Numbered from the stretch's first letter, positions 1 to 9,680 are shown. The stretch is DNA of 64,000 bases from Iris pallida (GCA_029216955.1 JANAVB010004018.1:62001-126000), one strand, 5' to 3'. The notes: generated by a model not told the origin, from the sequence alone. Made by a program: numbers and translations.

Positions 1-133
1 ATATGACAGGAGTGGGCTCAATGAAGGAGGGTACATAGAACGACTCATAGGTGATAAGGACATGGAAATTCTATGTAAGGGGTGATTTGTTTTTGGCGGA
101 AGTGAAACGACTCAGAGGTAATGAGGACATTGG
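1..133 (-). repeat. Start of the 3' non-coding repeat tail of element A
   Basis: On the minus strand this stretch holds units of the form CCTCATTACCTCTGAGTCG, the same repeat found after pol in elements B and E. It directly follows the truncated integrase. No gene is visible. The rest of the tail and the 3' LTR lie to the left of the window. Confidence 0.7.
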
Positions 134-1006
134 CTAGAATTTGCCGACGGTCTTGTGAGTCATGACCATCGGCCTCCGGACTGCCAGAACGAGATCGCCC
201 ACTTGGAATGTTCTGATTTTGACCTTCTTGTTAAAGGCTCCAGAGATGCGTGCTTGGTATAGCTTGATCCTTTGCTGAGCCAGGAGGCGCTTTTCATCTA
301 AGGCCTCTAACTCTTGTAGTCGGCGACGGTAGTTATCATCCGTCGTCAATTGATAAGTGAGGGCGACGCAAAGTGAGGGTATTTGAGTCTCCAATGGGAG
401 AACTGCCTCACTCCAGTACACCAGGGAGAATGGTGTGTTCCCTGTGGCTGTTCGGACTGTGGTACGGTACGTCCATAAGCATTCACCAAGCCTCTCGTTC
501 CAGTCGTGTTTGTTGGACGATACAAACTTCTTGAGTAACTTGATGATGGTTTTGTTGAATGCTTCTGCCAACCCATTCGCTGCTAGATTGTATGGTGTCG
601 AAGCAATATTCTGGATACGGTGCTTTTCGCAGAACCGATAGAAGGCGTGGCTTGCAAACTGCGGACCATTATCGTGGATGATCCTTCGAGGCAGTCCAAA
701 GCGATAGATGACATGATGCTTAAGGAAGCTGATCACGTTTAAAGTCTTCACTTCTGCAAGTGGGACAGCTTCCGTCCATTTGGAGAAGTAATCTGTGATT
801 ACGAGTATGAAGCGATGTCCTCGGGAGGAAGGTGGAGTGATTGGACCAATGATATCCATCCCCCATGCTTCGAACGGCCAGGATGCTACTTTCGGATGTA
901 GAAATTTGAATGGCTGGTGGATGAAGTCCACGTGGACTTGGCAGGCTTTGCACTTTCTCGCATAGTCTATCGCATCTGCTACCATCGTGGGCCAGTAGTA
1001 GCCCAT
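134..1006 (-). CDS. Integrase of element A, catalytic core, C-terminus truncated
   Basis: This open stretch of 290 codons is the integrase, which would join the retrotransposon cDNA to host DNA. It is the same frame as the upstream RT segment and is separated from it by stop codons, so the first Met is internal. It shows the CxxC half of the zinc-binding HHCC domain (CKACQ, about residue 18) and the D,D,E core: GMDIIGP (about 48), IIHDNGPQF (about 110) and NGLAEAFN (about 143). Past the core is the conserved QVGDLVLAVRRP stretch. In relatives about 45 more residues follow after GKF; here the sequence jumps straight into the 3' repeat, so the C-terminus is deleted. There is no chromodomain, as expected for a non-chromovirus. 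Confidence 0.88.
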   Translation of the reverse strand: MGYYWPTMVADAIDYARKCKACQVHVDFIHQPFKFLHPKVASWPFEAWGMDIIGPITPPSSRGHRFILVITDYFSKWTEAVPLAEVKTLNVISFLKHHVIYRFGLPRRIIHDNGPQFASHAFYRFCEKHRIQNIASTPYNLAANGLAEAFNKTIIKLLKKFVSSNKHDWNERLGECLWTYRTTVRTATGNTPFSLVYWSEAVLPLETQIPSLCVALTYQLTTDDNYRRRLQELEALDEKRLLAQQRIKLYQARISGAFNKKVKIRTFQVGDLVLAVRRPMVMTHKTVGKF

Positions 1007-1258
1007 TCGGCGAAGACAGTCTTACAATTTAGGGCCAGGCTGATGGGCCCCGCAGACACCGTCATGAGCTTCTCGTACGGCTTCTTTGGCTTCTGCGTTT
1101 GATAGGCACCGAAGCAATAACCCATCGTAGGATCGCCGATACAGCATTTTCGTCTCTGTATCGTAGAAGAATCTGAGAGAACGCCGTCTGATGGAGGTGG
1201 CTTCCTTTGGGTTCTCGGGCAGGATATCGTAGACGACGAAGTCAATGAATGGTTGTCT
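1007..1258 (-). pseudogene. Integrase zinc-finger N-terminus of element A, interrupted by stops
   Basis: This is in the same frame as the segments on both sides. It encodes the linker FIDFVVYDILPE, a MLYRRSYDG stretch, and the two His of the HHCC zinc finger (EAHDGVCGAHQ). A TAG at 1,259-1,261 and a TAA near 1,023 close it. By comparison with D and B the TAG stands where a Trp or similar codon is expected, and the TAA falls in the segment that reads LEDQLRRMGYYW in relatives. Both could come from C-to-T or G-to-A changes. Confidence 0.75.
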
Positions 1259-3307
1259 CTAATCTGGGACATCGTCAATCGTCTGGGCGGAATAACTCAC
1301 CATAAATTGAACATTGTTTTTGGAGCAGACCAGTTCGTGGCCTATCATATCTACCGATTGATGAGTATGATTTGGCACTGCTAGGGAAACGGCAAGGCCT
1401 GCTAAGGCATCGGCTTCGATATTTCGGAGTCTGGGAACGTGTTCGATGAAGAACCCTTCAAATGATGAGATGATGTTGATCGCTATTTGGTGATAGGGGA
1501 TCATGTCTTCATGGCGAACCTCGTATGAACCCCGGATCTGATTGACGATTAACTGTGAATCGCCGTATGCTTCAAGATATTCTACCCCCAGCTCTCTTGC
1601 CAGTTGGAGGCCACTGACCAGAGCGTTATACTCGACCACATTGTTAGAGCAGGGTTCTGTGAGAGAGTAAGCGCGATTGATCACCAATCCGGAAGGAGAA
1701 ACAAGTACCACCCTGACTCCGACGACGATGTTGCCCTTGGGTCTAGTTCTTGAAGCCCCGTCGAAGAACATTCGCCATATATCATCATGAGTGGTTGCAT
1801 GCGAGTGGGAGACCTCATCTGGGATTTCTTTATATATTCTGGACGACTCCGAGCCCGGGTGGGCTGCCAAAAAGTCTGCCAGGGCTTGACCTTTGACAGC
1901 CTTTTGTGGGACGAAGATCATATGATAGGGGGACAACAATATTGCCCATGTAGCGAGGCGAGAGCTGAGTGCCCCTGGTTTAGTCATGAGGACCCTGAGA
2001 GGGTTGATTCGTGAGATCACATGTATAGTTTGTCCAGTGACATAGTACCGCATCTTCTGGATGGTGAACACCAGGACGAGACATTCCTTTTCCACAGCAG
2101 TGTATCGGTGCTCTGGCCCAATCACCATTCGACTAAGGTAATATAAGGCATGTTCATGGCCTGCATCATTTTTTTGTGCCAGCAGAGCCCCGAGGGAATG
2201 TTCCATTGCTCGTACGTAGAGCAGGAATGGTTTTCCAGCAACCGGAGCCACCAGGACTGGAGGGTTCGACAAATATTCTTTGATGCTGTCGAAGGCCCGC
2301 TGACATTCTTCATCCCATACGAATGACACGCCTTTCTTCATGAGATGGGTGAATGGTCGACATCGCCCGGAAAGGTTAGAAATGAACCTCCTGATGTAAG
2401 CTAACCTCCCTTGAAGGCCTTTGAGTTCGCAGAGATTTCTCGAGGGACCCATCTCCATAATTGCCTTCGTCTTTTCAGGGTCTACATGAATACCCTGGGC
2501 AGTGATGATGAAACCCAAGAATTTTTTGCTGGATACGCCCAAGAAAGATTTTGTAGGGTTCATTTTTAAATTGTGCCCTCGCATCAGGTCGAATACTGTC
2601 CTCAGATTCTGCAGATGGTCTCCCTTACAGCGACTCTTGACGACGATATCATCAACGTAGCACTCCACCGTCTTGCGCAAGTGTTCTCTGAAGATGATAC
2701 TCATGGCTCTTTGATATGTGGCACTGGCATTCTTCAAACCGAAAGGCTTGACTGTGTAACAGTATGTGCCAATTGGTGTTCGGAATGATGTATGCTTTTC
2801 GTCGTCAGGAGACATCTTGATTTGGTTGTACCCCGAGAAGCCATCCATGAATGACATACGTTCGAAGCCGTATGTGTTGTCGATCATGATGTCTGTGATA
2901 GGGAGAGGAAATTCTTCTTTTGGACATGCCTCATTCAGATTGCGGAAGTCGATGCAGATTTGGATCTTCCTATTCTTCTTGAGGACCGGAACTATGTTGG
3001 CAACCCAGTCAGGATGTTGCTCCTCACGAATGAAGTCGCTGGCTATTAGTTTTTTGACTTTGGCTTCGATCGCATCCATGATGCCTGGGCGGAAGCGTCG
3101 CTGTTGTTGCTTGACCGGCTTTGCATATGGCCGAATGTTGAGTTTGTGGAGAGCAATATCAGGATCTAACCCCAGCATGTCTTCATAGCTCCATGCGAAC
3201 ACATCAATATATTCTTTGACAAGTTCCAGCAGCGATTCTCGCTCTTCGTCTGTTAGGCTTTTACTAACGAAGATTGGTTTTGGAGAAGATTCGCTACCGA
3301 GATCCAC
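1259..3307 (-). CDS. Reverse transcriptase, RNase H and archaeal-type RNase H of element A
   Basis: These 682 codons encode the RNA-directed DNA polymerase and the enzymes that degrade the RNA template. RT shows CIDFRNLNEACPKEEFPLP (about residue 117), MSFMDGFSGYNQIKM (about 150), PFGLKNA, and the catalytic YVDD (about 215). A Gypsy RNase H follows (KPFLLYVRAMEHSLGALL, about 362; VEKECLVLVF, about 400). From about 512 comes a second RNase H with FFDGAS, NNVVEYNAL, YGDSQL and EADAL, the four acidic positions of the archaeal-type enzyme known from the Tat lineage. The segment does not have its own start: it opens on GTG directly after a TAA that aligns with a Gln codon in element D (DEVIQ), so it is the continuation of gag-pro. 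Confidence 0.93.
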   Translation of the reverse strand: MDLGSESSPKPIFVSKSLTDEERESLLELVKEYIDVFAWSYEDMLGLDPDIALHKLNIRPYAKPVKQQQRRFRPGIMDAIEAKVKKLIASDFIREEQHPDWVANIVPVLKKNRKIQICIDFRNLNEACPKEEFPLPITDIMIDNTYGFERMSFMDGFSGYNQIKMSPDDEKHTSFRTPIGTYCYTVKPFGLKNASATYQRAMSIIFREHLRKTVECYVDDIVVKSRCKGDHLQNLRTVFDLMRGHNLKMNPTKSFLGVSSKKFLGFIITAQGIHVDPEKTKAIMEMGPSRNLCELKGLQGRLAYIRRFISNLSGRCRPFTHLMKKGVSFVWDEECQRAFDSIKEYLSNPPVLVAPVAGKPFLLYVRAMEHSLGALLAQKNDAGHEHALYYLSRMVIGPEHRYTAVEKECLVLVFTIQKMRYYVTGQTIHVISRINPLRVLMTKPGALSSRLATWAILLSPYHMIFVPQKAVKGQALADFLAAHPGSESSRIYKEIPDEVSHSHATTHDDIWRMFFDGASRTRPKGNIVVGVRVVLVSPSGLVINRAYSLTEPCSNNVVEYNALVSGLQLARELGVEYLEAYGDSQLIVNQIRGSYEVRHEDMIPYHQIAINIISSFEGFFIEHVPRLRNIEADALAGLAVSLAVPNHTHQSVDMIGHELVCSKNNVQFMVSYSAQTIDDVPD

Positions 3308-6300
3308 TTATATAACCTCATCTTCAGTAGGGAGTTCTCTCAGTTCGAACCGTTTTTCCCATTGTGCATCCAACTGTTGGGCCCACGGCTCTAGCTCGAG
3401 GATTTCAGGAATGTCTTCATCTTCTTCGTAAGCGTCGACGAATGCCATGTTGACTGACAGGACTTGTCTGAATATGTCTCCGATGCTGGTTTCCGAGTCA
3501 GAAGTTGGTGACCCGGTTGAATGCGACTGACAGTCACATTCTTCATCTGAACTCTCAGGTGTCGTCGTGGGTGTTACATATCCTAATCCACATCGAGTTT
3601 TGCTATAGTAGTCCCGTGGCTTACCAGCCGGGACCGGTGGCTTCAAACGTAATCGTCGCCCAGTACCGTAGTTCAAGCCTGGCGTCGTCTCCAGATCATA
3701 CCCCTGCTTCTGCATGAGATATTTGGATTGGGGGCTATAAAGATATAGAGGCAGTCTCCCGGCATTTGGTTCAAGGTCGACTTCTTCTATGGTGAAGGGA
3801 TGCGGATCGTCCTTCCGGCCGAAGATGATTGGATGATCCCCTCCTTCGATTATGCGATAAGCGTCTTCCTCTGGAGTAAGCTGGATTGCGGTGTATACAT
3901 TTGTCACCTGTGTGTGTAGGTAAGTGCCTATACCATGTTCCATAGCATACATTGTATACAGCTTATTGAGCTTGAGGTAGTTCAAAGATAGCCCTTTATT
4001 GATGAAGTAAGGTATCTTTTCTAGGGAGATTACATCATCTGCGGAGGGAACATCAGTGTGGGCAGCCACATACTTGGCTAGCTCCGGTTCCTCTTCGGTT
4101 GCCCCATGTATAAACGAAGACTGAGAGGACGACCTGGGCAGCTTGATCGTCAGAGGTTCAGCTGGTGGAGCAGATCGTGGAGTTGTTGGTAGGCTAGCGA
4201 CCCCCAGCTTGGTACTTGATGTTGGACGGGGAGTGGTTGGTTCGCTAGAAGTCCCAGACCTTGCATCGGAATGACGACTCTTCTTGGAAAGGCGTATCGT
4301 CATCGGCTTGTCGGAGGGATTGAGCTTCTCCGTTTGCGGCTGGCCGACTCTCGGCAGCCTGATTGTCAGTGGCTCTATTGTGGGTCTTGGCACTTGGCCA
4401 GACCTTGGCAGCCGGATTATCATCTGTTCTTCTTGCGCCGAGAGGCTGATTGCGTCCTTACGCAGAGTGGCTGTAAGGGGTGCGGACTTGCCAGGTTTGC
4501 GAGCTTGGAGGTGGATCGTCAGAGGTTCTTCTGATCCTGTGGCTATCTCGGTACGAGCTTGGACATCTCCTTCACCAAGGTGCTTCTGCGACTTTTCGTA
4601 CAGGCAAGAGTCTGAGTAGTAGGATTCGACCCCTTTGAAGGGATCGATAACAGCAAATTCTGTCCTTACGAAGCCGTGTTTGTCGACATATTTGAAGCAC
4701 TGGTGCAGCATAGAAGGCACGATCATATAATCATGTATCCAAGGGTGCCCCAAGAGGATGTTGTAAGAAGTGTCTGCATCTATGACGTAGCAGGTGACTT
4801 CTGATTGGAGATCACCAATCTGATACTTCAGACGAATCTTTCCAATTGGGTAGCTCCTGCCCGAATTGAAACCGCTGATGGCGGTGCTTGTAGGCGTCAG
4901 GCGATGTATTGGGATGTGCAGATGATGTAACAGACCCTTCGGGATAATGCTTATGGAAGAGCCAGGATCAATGTGCATCCGATCCACCTTTACGTCGCCG
5001 ATGTATCCAGTATAGTATAATGGACGATCGTGCAGGTTGGTTTTGATGAGCATGTCCTGCGGAGTGAAGACAATGTTGGGCATCGCTCCTGTGCAAGCGC
5101 TGTCTTGGAGATCTGCAGGCGGGTTTTCTCCCGTGAGGTTGACCTGAGCCAAGTACGTGTCGGCATTTTGGAGTGCATCGCTCAAAGCCGCACAAACATC
5201 TTTTGAGAGTCTCAGAAGCTCGTATAATGACAACTTGGCCGGTGTGTTGGCCAATAGCGCCAAGATGTCGAAGTTGTAGGGCTTCTCCAGCCCCTGCGGT
5301 GCCTTTTTTCGGAGGGATTTGTCAAAGCGAATCTTCTTCGGTCTAGGCTTGTCGGTCGTCGGAGGCTGAGCCGGTCCCGGAGCGTCAATTATAGCGGGCT
5401 GATGATCTTCAGCCGAGTTGTCAGCCACAGGTTGGGATTGTGCCCCAGACCGAGTGACGACGGCTGTAGCTTCTTCGATATCTGCCGAGATTGTGCGGTA
5501 GGACCTGACTTTTCTACTCTTCTTCTTGCGAATGGAAGATGGTGTGGGCTGAGTCACTTCTGATACCAAGTCTGGATGGACCCACATGACCTCCCCTCGT
5601 GATGTGGTGAGGGGCACTAGACCAACAGCCTGATCTCGGGGAGGTGGAAGGTTAGCAATCTCCATTGTCGCCAGAGGGATGGGTACCACACCGTCTTGAG
5701 CTTCGGTTGGAGGAAAACTGCCAAATTGTACGGACACCATATTGGCTGCCACAGTTACCTCTTCGAAGTCGATGGCCAGAGCATTCGAATCGATGAGATT
5801 TTGGATGTACCGTTTCAGTTGGTAGCAGTCGTGTGTGGCATGGTGGACGTAGCGGTGGTAATGGCAGTACTTTGGATTCTCCATGTCTGCCGGCCGAGAT
5901 TCCCGTCTTGGTGGAGGAAGCTGAATTCTGTCTCCTTGTATGAGCATGTCCAAGATGGGCTTGACGTGACCGTCTTCGAAAGAGTAAGTGATTTGCGGCC
6001 ATTGTTTGTCTACTGGCTTTGGTTCAGGTTTCTGTGCTGTATCGGCCACCATAGCCTGCTTACCCCTGCTGTCCCGATTGTTGGAGGGGCTACCCCCATT
6101 GTCGTTGTTGGTGTTGGGACGTTTGCCCTTGTTCTCTCCGTCCGAGATGTGCAATCCCAATTGGCGAGCCTTCTTCAATCGTTCTTCGACGCTTGTGGCA
6201 CTGATGATAAATGTCTTCCAGTCCTTGAATTGACTTTCGCCCATCCAGAGACTGATTGTTGGGAGCAATCTCTTTTGGCAAATTTCAATTAGGGAGGAAT

Positions 6301-7966
6301 CCGAATTTCCAGACGGCAGCTTCATTGCGGTTTGGCGAAACTGCTCAATGTAATTCCTTGTCAGCTCTTTCTCCCCTTGGATGACGTCCATGAGGGTGGA
6401 CATTGTGATGTCCTGCCCTACTTCGTAGAATCTCTCTAAGAATATGCGCTTGAAGCCGGCGAAGGAGTGGATGCAGTTGTCTAGCAGGTTGCGGTACCAG
6501 TCGAAGGCGACTCCTTCCAATGCCCCGACGAATAATCGTGTGAGGATGGCATCATCATGGCACAGATGGTCGGTGGTGACCTCGAAGTAAGTGATGTACC
6601 GACTTGCTGAGGTCTTGCCATCATAGGGATTAATATTGAACGGCTTATATCTTGGTGGGAATGGAACATCCCTCCAGGCAGCAGGGTACGGTTGCCGTAT
6701 TCTGAGGTCTTGAGAGTTTTCTCGAGCATGAAACATGGCTCGGAGCTCTTGGACCTCTCTTCTCGCTTCGTGGGCCTCTTCTACGGCGGTGGGGGCCGTT
6801 CCTTCAGGAGGATTATTGCCCGAGTTCGGTACCGCTGAATTCGAGTCTGCATTGACCGCGGGACCCGCGCTTGTTTGGCTAGGTGTTCCTCCCTGCAGAG
6901 TTGGAAGGGCCGCTTTGATCTCGTCTACAGACTTAACCATGGTAAGCAGTATGGCCTCCAGAGTGTCGATGCGTTGGCGATCACTGGAACCACCTTGGTT
7001 ACTGTCCGTCATGAATACCGTCCTTACGTGAGGTAAGATGGACGGAGCGGTGGAGGAAGCGCCCTCCGAATCATACCCCTGTAGTGAGAAGTCATCGGGG
7101 TATGTAGGAATGTTCTCCTCTGGCTCGGACTCGAAAGGAACAGTACCCCCAGTCTTCGAGTTCGCCTCGTCTTGGGAGTTGTGGACGTCTTCGGAAACGT
7201 CGGGGTTTGCTGCATCTGATGGGAGAGTTGTTTCCCCCGGCTCATCTTCTTGGAACATCGGATTGTCGTGGAGGTTCGGAGGAGTGCTACCCCCAGTCCC
7301 AGCAACCCCCAGTGTTGTGGATGACGAATCTTCCATTGTAGCAGATTTCGTCTTAGAACGGGTGCGTTGGAAAACTCCGGTGGTGGGCACCCGCTTAGAC
7401 GACAGTCTTTTGGTTAAAGTGGTTAAAATCTTCGGACTGGGAACATTTGTCTTCTTCTCTCTCCCATCGACGGGGACTTTCTGAGCAGAGTTGCAGGAGA
7501 CGACGGGAAGTGCCTCGTCTTCTGAAGACGGCTGTTGCAGTCTTTGAAAGACGGACTGCCGGTCTTTTCTCATCGTCGCGTTATTGCAGCAGCAGTTGAC
7601 GATGACTTGGGTGCAGAGACGTCCGTAGGAGGACTCTTTGCACCCCGGTGAATCTTCTCTTTCCTTGCATTTGTGGAGGATGGCCTCACGCAAGGCAGAT
7701 GGGTCTGGATCGACCATTTTTGCTCCCTGGATTTTGGGAGACTTTTGCGAACCTCTCTGTCCGTTTGCCGCCGGGGGCTGGACTCGAGTAGTTTTGTATA
7801 ACTTCCCATCTGAGGCCCACATAACAGTATGCGGTACGCTCGAATAGTCAGAGATCGGGTCAGCGGATCGAGCTTGCCAAGCTCGCGCTGCCCTAGACTT
7901 CTTCGCTCTAGTGCGTAAGGGCACATAGTAGGAAGAGTCTAGGTGATGCTGGAGAGAGTCAGACAT
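3308..7966 (-). CDS. Gag-protease polyprotein of element A (long open segment)
   Basis: This open stretch of 1,552 codons continues from the pre-Gag start at 8,641 in the same frame after a TAG, so Met 7,966 is internal. It contains, in order: a Cys cluster CTQVIVNCCC (about residue 118); the marker TGVFQRTRSK; a Gag core (about 410-590, YKPFNINPYDGK, GALEGVAFDWYRN, ERFYEVGQD); a zinc knuckle CHYHRYVHHATHDC (about 697), spaced CX2HX4HX4C; a pre-protease helix NFDILALLANTPAKLSLYELL; an aspartic protease with DPGSS (about 999) and ILLGHPWIH (about 1,067); a Pro-Leu-Thr-Ile-Arg-Leu repeat linker (about 1,140-1,280); and a G-patch-like segment (about 1,408-1,464). It ends in TAA where D has Gln. 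Gag would form particles and protease would cut the polyprotein. Confidence 0.92.
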   Translation of the reverse strand: MSDSLQHHLDSSYYVPLRTRAKKSRAARAWQARSADPISDYSSVPHTVMWASDGKLYKTTRVQPPAANGQRGSQKSPKIQGAKMVDPDPSALREAILHKCKEREDSPGCKESSYGRLCTQVIVNCCCNNATMRKDRQSVFQRLQQPSSEDEALPVVSCNSAQKVPVDGREKKTNVPSPKILTTLTKRLSSKRVPTTGVFQRTRSKTKSATMEDSSSTTLGVAGTGGSTPPNLHDNPMFQEDEPGETTLPSDAANPDVSEDVHNSQDEANSKTGGTVPFESEPEENIPTYPDDFSLQGYDSEGASSTAPSILPHVRTVFMTDSNQGGSSDRQRIDTLEAILLTMVKSVDEIKAALPTLQGGTPSQTSAGPAVNADSNSAVPNSGNNPPEGTAPTAVEEAHEARREVQELRAMFHARENSQDLRIRQPYPAAWRDVPFPPRYKPFNINPYDGKTSASRYITYFEVTTDHLCHDDAILTRLFVGALEGVAFDWYRNLLDNCIHSFAGFKRIFLERFYEVGQDITMSTLMDVIQGEKELTRNYIEQFRQTAMKLPSGNSDSSLIEICQKRLLPTISLWMGESQFKDWKTFIISATSVEERLKKARQLGLHISDGENKGKRPNTNNDNGGSPSNNRDSRGKQAMVADTAQKPEPKPVDKQWPQITYSFEDGHVKPILDMLIQGDRIQLPPPRRESRPADMENPKYCHYHRYVHHATHDCYQLKRYIQNLIDSNALAIDFEEVTVAANMVSVQFGSFPPTEAQDGVVPIPLATMEIANLPPPRDQAVGLVPLTTSRGEVMWVHPDLVSEVTQPTPSSIRKKKSRKVRSYRTISADIEEATAVVTRSGAQSQPVADNSAEDHQPAIIDAPGPAQPPTTDKPRPKKIRFDKSLRKKAPQGLEKPYNFDILALLANTPAKLSLYELLRLSKDVCAALSDALQNADTYLAQVNLTGENPPADLQDSACTGAMPNIVFTPQDMLIKTNLHDRPLYYTGYIGDVKVDRMHIDPGSSISIIPKGLLHHLHIPIHRLTPTSTAISGFNSGRSYPIGKIRLKYQIGDLQSEVTCYVIDADTSYNILLGHPWIHDYMIVPSMLHQCFKYVDKHGFVRTEFAVIDPFKGVESYYSDSCLYEKSQKHLGEGDVQARTEIATGSEEPLTIHLQARKPGKSAPLTATLRKDAISLSAQEEQMIIRLPRSGQVPRPTIEPLTIRLPRVGQPQTEKLNPSDKPMTIRLSKKSRHSDARSGTSSEPTTPRPTSSTKLGVASLPTTPRSAPPAEPLTIKLPRSSSQSSFIHGATEEEPELAKYVAAHTDVPSADDVISLEKIPYFINKGLSLNYLKLNKLYTMYAMEHGIGTYLHTQVTNVYTAIQLTPEEDAYRIIEGGDHPIIFGRKDDPHPFTIEEVDLEPNAGRLPLYLYSPQSKYLMQKQGYDLETTPGLNYGTGRRLRLKPPVPAGKPRDYYSKTRCGLGYVTPTTTPESSDEECDCQSHSTGSPTSDSETSIGDIFRQVLSVNMAFVDAYEEDEDIPEILELEPWAQQLDAQWEKRFELRELPTEDEVI

Positions 7967-7981
7967 ATCTTCTTGGGAGCA

Positions 7982-8641
7982 CTAGAGATCAGGACCATAG
8001 GAGAGGCGGTCGAAGACAGAGCCACGTGGAGTAGGCGTCATGCGGCTGTCATCAATAACCTTTATGCGGCTGGTAGGCGTAGCCGCATAGGTTTTCTTCA
8101 TACGGCTGGGAGCTTCGGCCGCATGAGTTTTCTTCATGCGGCTGGATGATCTGGCCGCATAGACCTTCTTCATGCGGCTGGCAGACTCAACCGCATGAGC
8201 ATCCTGCATGCTGTTGGCAGACTTGGCCGCATGAGCGTTCGGCTTCTTCTTGGGGCGCGTAGAATCACTCTTTGTCCCTGCAAGTCCAGCATCGTAGTGC
8301 TTTTCTCTGCCGGACTTGGGGACAGCAAAGTTCTCTACGGCTCGAAGTAGAGCCGTATGAGAGTCGCCTTCGCCGTCTTGGGTAGCCGAGAGTACCCCAT
8401 CCAGAGCTTGTGGAGGAGCAAATGATTTTGGCCTCCACTCGCAGCGAGCTTTCTTTGTGCGGGTTCACTTCTGGACCGGGCCAGCGCTTCCTTCAGAGAG
8501 CATTTCTTCAAACGCCTGTTGGTCGAAGCAGACGACCATCTTCTGTTGCGTGGAGCCAAGTTTGGCTGCATCCGATTGCGTCACCAACTCCTCAGTCGTG
8601 GAGAAGTTTGTCTCCAGCAGAGTCGACATCGTGTTTGCCAT
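7982..8641 (-). pseudogene. Pre-Gag N-terminus of element A, with two stops
   Basis: The start ATG is at 8,641, ten bases inside the right end of the LTR. The protein begins MANTMSTLLETNFS and matches the intact N-terminus of element E nearly residue for residue. A TGA at 8,465-8,467 replaces an Arg codon (CGC in E), and a TAG at 7,982-7,984 separates it from the long gag-pro segment; both are in frame, with no indel. From about 8,260 to 8,000 the peptide is a loose repeat of HAA and SRMKK, coded by the words CATGCGGC and AGCCGCATG that also make up the LTR array. Function of this region is unknown. Confidence 0.85.
8610..8628 (-). other. Primer-binding site of element A, inside gag
   Basis: On the minus strand TGTCGACTCTGCTGGAGAC starts three bases after the LTR end. 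It is a mutated form of TGGCNACTCTGCTGGGGAC seen in B and E. The site is translated as STLLET in the Gag N-terminus. The TGG start and one G of the GGGG are changed, so priming may be impaired. Confidence 0.75.
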
Positions 8642-8997
8642 GAAATATAAAAAAATAGAACAATTATCGGAGGACTGGACTTTTACTTCACAATACAAAC
8701 TCGTTTGTACAAAGAAAAAGCCTAGGGACAAAAACCAAGATACAGCAATCTAAGTACAATTATTTATTTTAGATTCGGGGGTAACGGTAGAGGCTCGGGA
8801 AAGCTACGGCAGCTCTGCCTTACTCCTTGGACGATCGGGTGCAGCCTTGGCTCTGTAGAAGAACTGTTGGGCGTTGATGAAGAAATGCTTTCTCTTCAGG
8901 CTCTCTGGCTCTCTATGTCTCTCTCTGCCTCTGTATATGTCTCTGTCTCTTTCTCTGTATATCTCTGCGTGTGTCTTTGCAAGGAAATGGCACCCTG

Positions 8998-9012
8998 CTA
9001 TTTATAAGAGTG
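8998..9012 (-). promoter_or_regulatory. TATA box of the element A LTR
   Basis: On the minus strand the sequence reads CCACTCTTATAAATAGCAGG, the same context as the TATA box in the E LTR. It lies about 360 bases upstream of the gag ATG. Confidence 0.75.
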
Positions 9013-9441
9013 GGGGGCCTCATTAGGGTTTACAATGATTGCCCATTCTTGTAAGTCGGCGGCTATTGATCATTGGATCTGGGCCGTTCATCGAGATTTG
9101 ACCAATAAATGTGATTGCATCAAATCTTTTATGGGTAATTAATGCTGATTGACATAAATCCTCCTGATTTGTCATGCCAACCTCGGATTCCTCGATACGT
9201 GTCTTTAATTGGCTTATTTTCAAATGATCTGATTTGATCCCAATATTTCATTAGGATTTGCTGAGAGATTTCGATCAATCTAATGCCACGTGCCGCGCTA
9301 TCCTGCCACGTGTCGAGCCATTGCAGAAATCTGAGCCGCAGGAAGGTTGCTCCTTATTGAGCCGCATAAGGCTGGCCACGTGATTTGAGCCGCATGAGTG
9401 TGGATGACCGCATGAGTGAACCGCATGGAGATATTCCTCGT

Positions 9442-9680
9442 GAGCCACATGGGGGTGGTCATTGTGTGCCGCATGGAGCTAGTCTTTGTGAGCTGCATAG
9501 AGCTAGTTTTCGTGAGCTGCATGGAGCTAGTCTTCGTGAGCCGCATGGGGCTACTCTTCGTGAGCCGCATGGAGCTAGTCTTCGTGAGCCGCATGGAGCT
9601 AGTCATTGTGAGCCGCATGGGGCTAATCTTCGTGAGCCACATGAGGCTACTCTTCGTGAACCGCATGGGGGAGTCTTCGC
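9442..9680 (-). repeat. 24-bp tandem array in the A LTR
   Basis: About ten units of 24 bp start at 9,442, 9,466, 9,490, 9,514, 9,538, 9,562, 9,586, 9,610, 9,634 and 9,658. On the plus strand a unit reads close to GAGCCGCATGGAGCTAGTCT followed by TCGT. In element sense each unit contains ATGCGGCTC. Short open frames across it are products of the repeat and are not genes. Confidence 0.9.

Noticed and set aside
1787..3188. Plus-strand frames of 60-140 codons across RT of A
   Set aside because: Shadows of the minus-strand RT/RNase H frame.
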